From NCBI GenBank assembly GCA_945869465.1, contig CAMBPB010000013.1, forward strand, positions 1-52,104: a DNA stretch of 52,104 bases. Reading direction: 5' to 3'. The stretch is from Prosthecobacter debontii. Its GTDB lineage: Bacteria; Verrucomicrobiota; Verrucomicrobiia; Verrucomicrobiales; Akkermansiaceae. The position numbers were made by a program, and so were the translations under genes. The notes beneath the pieces were generated by a model. It was not told the origin of the DNA and did no database searches. It was given only the letters and a program-made list of their open reading frames with translations. Of the stretch, positions 36,022 to 45,000 are shown one piece after another (the stretch's first letter is position 1; the number at the start of each line of letters is the position of its first letter).

Positions 36022-39000
36022 ATGAAACCCCTTTCACCCCTTCGCCTGCTGGGTGCAGGCTGCCTTGCCGTTTTCGTTTACACTCAATCCGCCTCCGCCC
36101 TCGATTTTTCATGGGACCCGCTCAACGACGCCTCGGGCGGGACGGCCACCTGGAACACCTCCAGCGCTTTCTGGGATGCCGGATCCTTCGCGACGGGTGA
36201 AAACACCAACATTCTGTGGGCAAATGGCGCGGCGAACATCGCCAACTTCGGCGGTTTCTCGGGAACGGTCACGCTCGGAACCGCCATCACCGTGGGCGGC
36301 CTGACTTTCAACGACAACTTCGGCTATCTCCTCACCGGCAGTTCCCTCACCTTCGGCGCGGCGGGAGCTATCGTCACCAACGCCGACGCCCAGATCTCCT
36401 CGACCATTGCAGGCTCGGTGGCGATTGCCAAAAGGGGTTCAGGCATATTGGCCCTCATCGGCAGCAACACTTTCAGCGGCCAGTTGACGGTGGAGGAGGG
36501 GATTCTGCAAATCGGCACGATCAATGGCGCGAGCGCCAGCGGCGTGCTCGGCAACAGCGCCAATGCCGTGGTCCTCGGCAAAACCGGTGGCTACACCGGC
36601 ACGCTGCAATACACCGGCTCCTCCTCCACCAGCACCAAGAAATTCACCATGGTCACCGGCGGGGAAGGGGGGGTTCAGGTGGATCTTTTCGACACCGTGC
36701 TGACTCTCAGCGGCTTGATCGATGGCGGCGGCGCGCTCAGCAAAACCGGAGCGGGAACCTTGAGCCTCACGGGATTGAACTCGTTCACTGGCGGCTTCAA
36801 CCTCCTCGAAGGCGTGCTCTCCGTCGGCAGCGCCACGGCCCTCGGAACCACCGGCCCGATCAGCTTCGGCGGCGGCACACTCAAATTCGCCATCACCACG
36901 GACCTTTCCGCCCGCTTCTCCTCGTCCGCCGGCCAGTCATACAATTTCGACACCAACGGCCTGACTGTCACGCTCGCCACGGCGATGACCAGCCCCAGCG
37001 GTTCGCTCTCGAAACTCGGTAGTGGCACATTAACCCTCACCGGCGCCAACACTTTTGACGGCGGCACCATCGTCGCTGCCGGCACCTTGGCCGTTACCGG
37101 CTCGGGCAGGTTCGGGTCGTCCACCGGGTCGGTCACGGTGAACAATGGCGGCACCCTGAGTCTGGGCTCGACCAATCAAACGGTTGGCGCAGTTACTTTG
37201 TTGAACGGCGGGTCCCTCACCGGCACGGGAACCCTCAGCGCCTCATCCTTCGATGTCGAGGGCGGCACCATCAGCGTTAAACTTGGAGGCGCCAGTGGGG
37301 TTCTAACGAAAAACGGCACTGACTTGACGGTGATCCTGACCGCAGCCAACACCTACGGCGGCGGAACCGTCATCTATGACGGAACCCTGACCGTTTCCGG
37401 CTCGGGCACGCTGGGGGCAAGCACCGCACCGGTGACTGTGGATCGGGGAACCCTCAATCTGGGCACCGTAAACCAGACAGTTGGGGATGTCAGCTTGACG
37501 AACAACGGGTTGATCTCAGGGACCGGCGTCCTCAGCGGCTCATCCTTCAATCTGTACTCTGGCATGGTCAGCGGCAGGCTCGGAGGCCCCGGCGCCTTGA
37601 ACAAAGAGGGGGTGGATACAGTGGTCCTCACCGGGATTAACACCTACGCCGGCGGGACCAACGTCAACGACGGCATTCTGCGGGCCAAGACGGTGCTTTC
37701 GCTTCCAGGTCAGACCATGCCCGGGAAAATCTCGGTGGCTGGCGGCGCCATCCTGGGCCTCAACGTCGGCGGTGCCGGGGAATTCACCCCGACCGACATC
37801 TCCAACATTTTGACCAATGGCACCTTCGCCACCAACTCGATCCTCGGGCTGGATACCACGACCGCCTCGTTCAATTACACCTCCAACTTCACCAGCTCCG
37901 TCGGGCTCGCCAAGCTCGGCACCAACACGCTGACTCTCTCCGGCGCGGCCAACAGCTACACCGGCGGCACCTCGGTCCTTGGCGGGATCCTGGTTCCTTC
38001 CGTGAGTGGCGCGCTCGGGGCGAGCAGCGGATTCCTCACCGTGGACGGGGCCGCCCTCGGCACGGCCGTCCTCAGTCTCGGCACGATCAACCAGACGGTC
38101 GGCGTGGTGAGCGTGTTGAACGGCGGGTCGATCACCGGCACCGCCACTCTCACCGGCTCCTCCTTTTATCTGGAAACCGGCGCCACCACCCCCGCCATCA
38201 TCAGTGCCAAACTCGCGGGTGCTACCGCCATGTTGACGAAGGGGGGCGAAGGCACGGTCACCTTGTCCGCTCCCAACACCTACGGCGGCGGGACCACGGT
38301 CAGTTCCGGGACGCTGGCCATCTCGGGGACCGGCACTCTCGGCGCCAGCACCGGCGCACTCACGGTGGACGGGGGCATTCTCAATATCGTCGCGACCAAC
38401 CAGGGGGTTGCCGAAGTCAAACTCCTGAGCGGCGGGCAAATCACCGGCACCTCCGGCACCCTCACCGGCACCGCCTTCACCGTGAAGAGCGGCACCATCA
38501 GCGCCAAACTCGCGGGCATCGGCGCCATCCTGACCAAGTCCACCACCGACACGGTCACCCTCACTGGTGCCAATTCCTACACCGGCGCCACCATGGTGAA
38601 CAGGGGCACCTTGCAAGTCAAAACCGCTCTGTCATTGCCGGGGCTCACCACGCCGGGCCTGATCTCGGTGGCGGCTGGCGCCACCTTGGGGGTCAATGTC
38701 GGCGGTCTCGGGGAATTTGCCGTCAACGATATCACCAATCTCGTGACCAATGCGAACTTTGCCGCCAACTCGATTGTGGGTTTCGACACCACGGGCTCGT
38801 TCGCCCTTACTTCCAGCATTACGAAACCCATCGGCCTCACCAAGCTCGGCACCGGCACCCTGGCCCTTTCCGGCGCGACGAACTCCTACACCGGCGGCAC
38901 CATCGTCTCCGCCGGGACGCTCGCCCTTTCCGGCTCCGGCAAACTTGGAGCAACCACCGGAGCGCTCACGGTGGACGGTTCTTCCACAATTCTCAATCTG

Positions 39001-42000
39001 GGAGGAACCACCCAGATCAGCGGCGCGGTCAGCCTGTTGAACGGCGCGCAAATCAATACCGGCACGCTCACCGGCACATCGTTCCAGCTGGAAAGCGGGT
39101 CGGTCAGCGCCAACCTGGCGGGAGTGGGCACCGTCCTGTCAAAAAGCAATTATGACCCGGTCACGCTCACCGGAGCCAATACCTTCAGCGGCGGAGTCAA
39201 TCTATCGCAAGGCCTGCTGGCCTTGGGCAGCACCGGCGCGCTGGGCAGCTCTGGCACGATCCATCTGCTGGGTGGCACCCTGCAGTTCAGCGCCAGCAAC
39301 AAAAACGACTACTCCTCCCGCTTCAGCACCAGCGCGGGCCAGGCCTACAACCTCGATACCAACGGACAGCCCGTCATCCTCGCGTCAAACCTAACCAGCA
39401 GCGGCGGCGCACTCAACAAAACCGGCCTGGGAATGTTGACCCTGAGCGGAGCCAATACCTACAGCGGCGCAACGATCATCCAATCGGGCACCCTGAAAAT
39501 CGCCAAAGTGGAATCGCTGCCGGGTCAGGATAGTTATGGCATGATCCAGATGGGCTTGGGCACCACCCTGACGATCAATGCCGGCGGTGTCGGTGAGTTC
39601 GATTCGAGTTCCTTGGATAACCTGCTGACTAACACCATCTTCGATTACGACACCAGCCTCTCGATCGACACGACCAATGGCAATGCCGAAGCCGCCGCCA
39701 GCATCACCCAGCCAGTCAAGCTGGTGAAACTCGGCGGAAACACGCTCACCCTATCCGGCGAGAATTCATACACCGGCGGCACGGTTCTGGGCGCATCGAA
39801 TCAAGCCAACGCCGGGATCCTAGAGGTGTCCGGCGCGGGCACGCTCGGATCGTCCGGTTCGCTTGTCATCTATGGCGGCACTCTTCAACTCAATGGCAGC
39901 ACCCTCAACATCTCGGATCTGACCATGGGCGCCGGCGCCTCCGGCAGCACCGCCGCCATCAGCATTGGCAGCGGCGAGTTGTTTCTCGAGGGCAATCTGG
40001 AATACCTCTCCACCAACAACACCAACGGCGCGACCATCTCTGGAACGGCTGGCGGCGCGCTCAGCCTGCTGGGTTCCAACACCTTCACGGTGGGCAATTC
40101 CTCCATTGCACCCTTCGATCTAACCATCAGCGCCGACATTCAAAACGGCGATTTCAGCGCCCGCTCGCTCACCAAGGCCGGGACCGGCACGCTGCTGCTC
40201 ACCGGCACCAACACCTACACCGGCCCGACCAATATCGATGCGGGCAGCGTGTGGGTCACCAAGGTTGCTTCACTGCCAGGTCAAACCACCGCCGGAAAAA
40301 TCTCGGTGGCCGCCGGGGCCAACCTGACGATCAATCTCGGCGGCAGCGGTGAGTTCGCTCCGTCCGATCTGGCCAATATCCTGGCCAACTCGACCTTCGG
40401 CTCCAATTCCGTGTTAGGACTGGACACCACCAACGCCGCCGGAGGAACCTTCATCAACACTCAAAACATCACGGGCTCGCGCAGCATCACCAAGCTGGGC
40501 CCCGGAACCCTGATCCTCTCCGGCGCGGCCAACACCTATTCCGGAACCACGCTCATCTCCGCGGGAACCCTCCAGGTGAACGGATCGATGGGCAGCGGTG
40601 GTTTGATCTCCGTTCCCACCGCCAGTACTTTGGGTGTCGGAGCCTCCGCCAGCATCGTACGCAATGTGACGGTTAGCGGCGGCTTGGTCAATCTTTCGGG
40701 AGTCTTGGGAACGAACACCACGTTCACTCTCTCCAGCGGCACGGTCAACGTCCTTGGCTCCGGTGCTTCCGCCGCCATCGTCCAGCTTCCGGTCAAGGGC
40801 GTCACGCCGGTGTTCAGCGCTCCCGCGGGCCAGGAATTGACCGTGACCACCAGACTCACCCAGACGCTAACCGATGGCTCCCTCACCATCACCGCCGGCG
40901 TCGCGCCGTCCTTCAAGGTGGCGGGCACCAATCTCGTCAACAATATCGACAATCTCATCCTGCGCGGCGGCACTACCAAAATCGACCGCATCATTGGCTC
41001 CGCGGCGGCCGCCAGCCTGCCCACCACCAACGTGGACGTGACGGCCACCAGCGTCCTGAACATGGCCTTCGCCGGCAAGGCGACCCTCGGCAGTTTGAAC
41101 CTCACGCTTGCCGACCTGACGCTCCAGACGGCAACCGGCGTGAGTTTTGACACCATCACCGCCACCGACAACAGCTCCATTCTGGGGACCGTCCCGGTAT
41201 CGCTCCGCACCGGCAACGTGACGGTTAGCCCCGGGAAATCCCTGACGCTGTCTGCGGGTGTCATCGATGGCACCTTAGCCGGCCCGCTGGCCAAATTGGG
41301 CGCCGGCACGCTGACCCTCGGCGGCACCAGTTCCTACACCGGCGCAACGACCCTCGGGGAGGGCACCCTGATTCTCGACGGAACGCTGGGCTCCACGGCG
41401 ATCACCGTCAGCAGCGGGGCCACCCTGACACAGAACCCGTCCGGGACCATCGGGCGCACCGCGTCCCTAACGGTTTCCGGCACGGCCACCCTCAATGGCG
41501 TCAATACCTTCAGCGGCACCACCACCCTCAATGCCGGCACCCTGACCCTCGGCGGCGCCAATACCGGTACCGGGGGAACCATTCTGAATGCCGGCACGCT
41601 GTTTGTCACCCACACCAACGCGCTGCAAAACAGCACCGTCACTTTCAATGGCGGAGTCTTGAACATTGGGGCGCTCGGCAGCGTTCCTCTGGGCGGCATC
41701 ACCGCCAATGTGAACACCACCGTCAACTCCGTTCTAACCACAATCGCCGGTTACCCGACCTGGACCGCGGCAGCCACCAAGACCCTGACTGTTAGCGGCG
41801 CGGTCACCCGTGCCGCCGGTTCCGCGATCAACTTCGTCACCACGGGCACCATCACCGGCGCCGGCCTTGGCACCCTGCTGGGCATCAATACGGTCAACGC
41901 CTGGGCCACCTCCGGCGGAACCGATTGGGCGATCTATGACGGCACCAAGATCGCCGCCTTCACCGGCTACACCGCGATGACGGGAACCAGCTCCGCTCCG

Positions 42001-45000
42001 GTCATCACCAACGCCCCCGCGGCCAACTACAAACTCGACACCACCACCACCAACAACGCGACCCTTGCCGCCACCGGCACCATCACCCTCAACACGCTAG
42101 TGATCAGCGACAGCACGGCACGCACCGTTGATGTTAGAAACGGTGCCGCCCAGGGCGTCGTGCGCCTAGGCGTGGCGGGCGGCATCCTTATGGGAGGCGG
42201 CGCCCAAACCATCGGCGTCAGCGGCGCGGCCGGAACCCTCACCGCCGGCGGCGCGACCCTCGACACTCCCGGCGAACTGACCTTCACCGTTGACACCAGT
42301 GGCGGCACCATCAACTCGGTGATCGCCGACAACGGCAGCGGCATGGTTTCCCTGGCCAAGTTCGGCACCGGAAGCCTCACCCTCAACGGTAACAACACCT
42401 ACAGCGGCGACACCACCATCAACACCGGCCCGGTGATTCCTCTGGGAGGAAACGGCATCCCTAACGGTGCGGGCAAGGGCAACGTCGTCATCGACGCGTC
42501 CGGGACCCTGGCCTTGAGCACGTCAACCGAAACAATCAACGCTTTGAACGGTGCCGGCACGGTGAACAATGCGGCTGGATCCTCGACATTGACTGTGGGT
42601 GACGGCGATGCCAACGGGACTTTCTCGGGTGTTCTATCCAATCCCGGCGGCGCGCTGGCTTTCACCAAAATCGGCTCCGGCACCCAGACGCTGACCGCTA
42701 CCAACACCTACGGCGGCCGCACGACCGTCAGTGGCGGCACGCTGGCGTTGGATTTCAGCGCCAGCAATCCGACCAGTATCCTCCTCAGCACCGCCCCCCT
42801 CACGCTGGGCGGCGGCACCCTCAGCGTCATGGGCAAGAGCACCGGAACCACCGCCCAAACCGTCGCCAGCACGACGCTCGGCGCAGGCAGCGCGGCATCG
42901 GCGGTCGTCGTCAATGCCAATGGCGGCGGCGGCACCCTGCTCACTCTGGGCGCCATCACCCGCAATCCCGGCACCTCGGTGGCCTTCACCCTGCCCGCCG
43001 GAACCCAATCCGCGACCAACGGCATCACCACCACGGCCGGCGTTTCTAGCGGCATCCTCGGCAGCTACGCCACCATCGGCAACGAGTGGGCGGCGAAGAG
43101 TGGCACTAACATCATTCCCTTGTCCTTGGCCACGACCACCTACACCGACATCAGCACACTCGGAGCCACTGTCACTAGCAGTTCCTCCACCAACGTACGC
43201 ATCAACCCGGGCGGAGGCGGGACCCTGATTCTCGGCTCGGCGACCACCGCGATCAACACCCTCCTTCACAACAGCAGCAGCGCCGCCACCGTGGATACCC
43301 TCGCAAAGGTCCTGCAAACCAGCGGCATCATGCTCGCCAGCGGCCAGGCCGCGCTGACCGTCGGCACGGCCGCTGGCCACGGATTTCTGATCGCCGCCAC
43401 CTCCGGCGGCGAGTTGGTGCTGACAAACAAAAACACCACCAGCAACCTGACGATCAACGCCGTGATCCGGAACAACGCGAACCCTTCGTCCCTCACGAAA
43501 GTGGGCCCCGGCACAGTCGTTCTCACCGGTGCCAACACCCACACCGGAGCAACCTATCTGAACAGCGGCACGCTGACATTAACCAACCCCGCCGCTCTGC
43601 AATACAGCACCGTCACATTCGGCGGCGGAACTCTAAACATCGGAGCGCTGAGCGGTCTCTCCTTCGGCGGCATCACCGCCAACGTGAACACGACGGTCGG
43701 ATCGGATCTAACGACCATTGCCGGAAATCCCACGTGGACCGCCGCGGACGGTGTGACTCTAACGATTGACGGCATTGTCCCCCGCACGGTCGGCAAAGCC
43801 ATTAACTTCGGCACCACGGGGACCATCACCGGCGCCTCGCTGGGCACGCTGTTGGGAACCAACACGGCCAACTCCTGGGCCACCTTCGGGGGAAGCGATT
43901 GGGCGATCTACAACGGCAGCCAAATCGCCGCCTACACGGCCTACTCCCCGGTCACCGGAACCGCCTCGGCGCCCACCCTCGCAACTTCAATCGGCGCCAA
44001 CCGCAAAATCGACAACACCACGACCAACAACGTGACTCTGGCTGCCGCCGGCACCATCGATCTCAATTCGCTGGTCGTCAACGGCAGCACCGCCCGCACC
44101 ATCGACCTCGGAAATGGATCCAGCCAGGGCATCCTGCGCTTGGGATCCGCGGGCGGCATCCTGCTCGCCGGCGGCATCCACACCATCGGTGTCAGCGGCT
44201 TGGCTGGAACCCTCACCGCCGGTGGCGCGAGCGTCAACTCCCCGGGCGAATTGCTGGTGACGGCATCCGGCAGCGGCACCATCAATTCGGTGATCGCCGA
44301 CAACGGAAGCGGCAGGGTTTTTCTAACCACCAATGGCGCGGGCGTGCTGACGACCAACGGCATCAACACCTACAGCGGGGACACCACCATCAATGCGGGC
44401 TCGTTGAATCCCTTGGGTGGAAACGGCATCCCGAACGGACTCGGCAAGGGCAATGTGTTTATCGGGTCCGCCGGATTGCTGACCCTGTCCGCGGTCACCG
44501 AAACGATCAACGGTTTGAATGGCTCCGGCTCGGTGAGTTCCGCCGCGAGCGCCTCGACATTGATCGTCGGTGACGGCAATGCCGACGGCACATTTTCGGG
44601 TGTGTTGAAGCAAATCACCGGCTCGCTTCTCCTGACCAAAATCGGCACCGGAACGCAGACGCTTACCGGCACCAGCACCAACACCGGGAGAACCACCGTT
44701 AGCCAAGGCACCCTCACTCTGGATTTCAGCGTCAACAACCCGGTCAACATCCTCAGCACCTCCGCCCCTTCCACCCTGAGTGGCGGCTCCCTCAGCATCC
44801 TGGCCAAGAGCAGCGGCACCACGGTGCAAACCATTGCCGGCACGACGCTCGGCGCGGCGAGTAGTCCCAGCACCTCGGCGATCATCGTGAACGCCAACGG
44901 CGGAGGCGGCGCCGTGCTCAACCTGGGCTCAATCTCCCGCATCATCGGCAGCCGGGTGAATTTCACGCTGCCCGCCGGAACCCAATCCGCGACCAACGGC

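Noticed and set aside
37540..38616. Long reverse-strand open frame (358 codons) inside the giant gene
   Set aside because: It encodes a Gly/Ala/Arg-rich string with no motif and is antisense to a clearly coding repeat gene; G+C-rich repetitive coding DNA leaves the opposite frames open.
42634..43542. Reverse-strand open frames within the giant gene (also at 46417-47139, 40536-41327 and 44370-45035)
   Set aside because: Low-complexity composition and no family resemblance; antisense shadows of the repeats.
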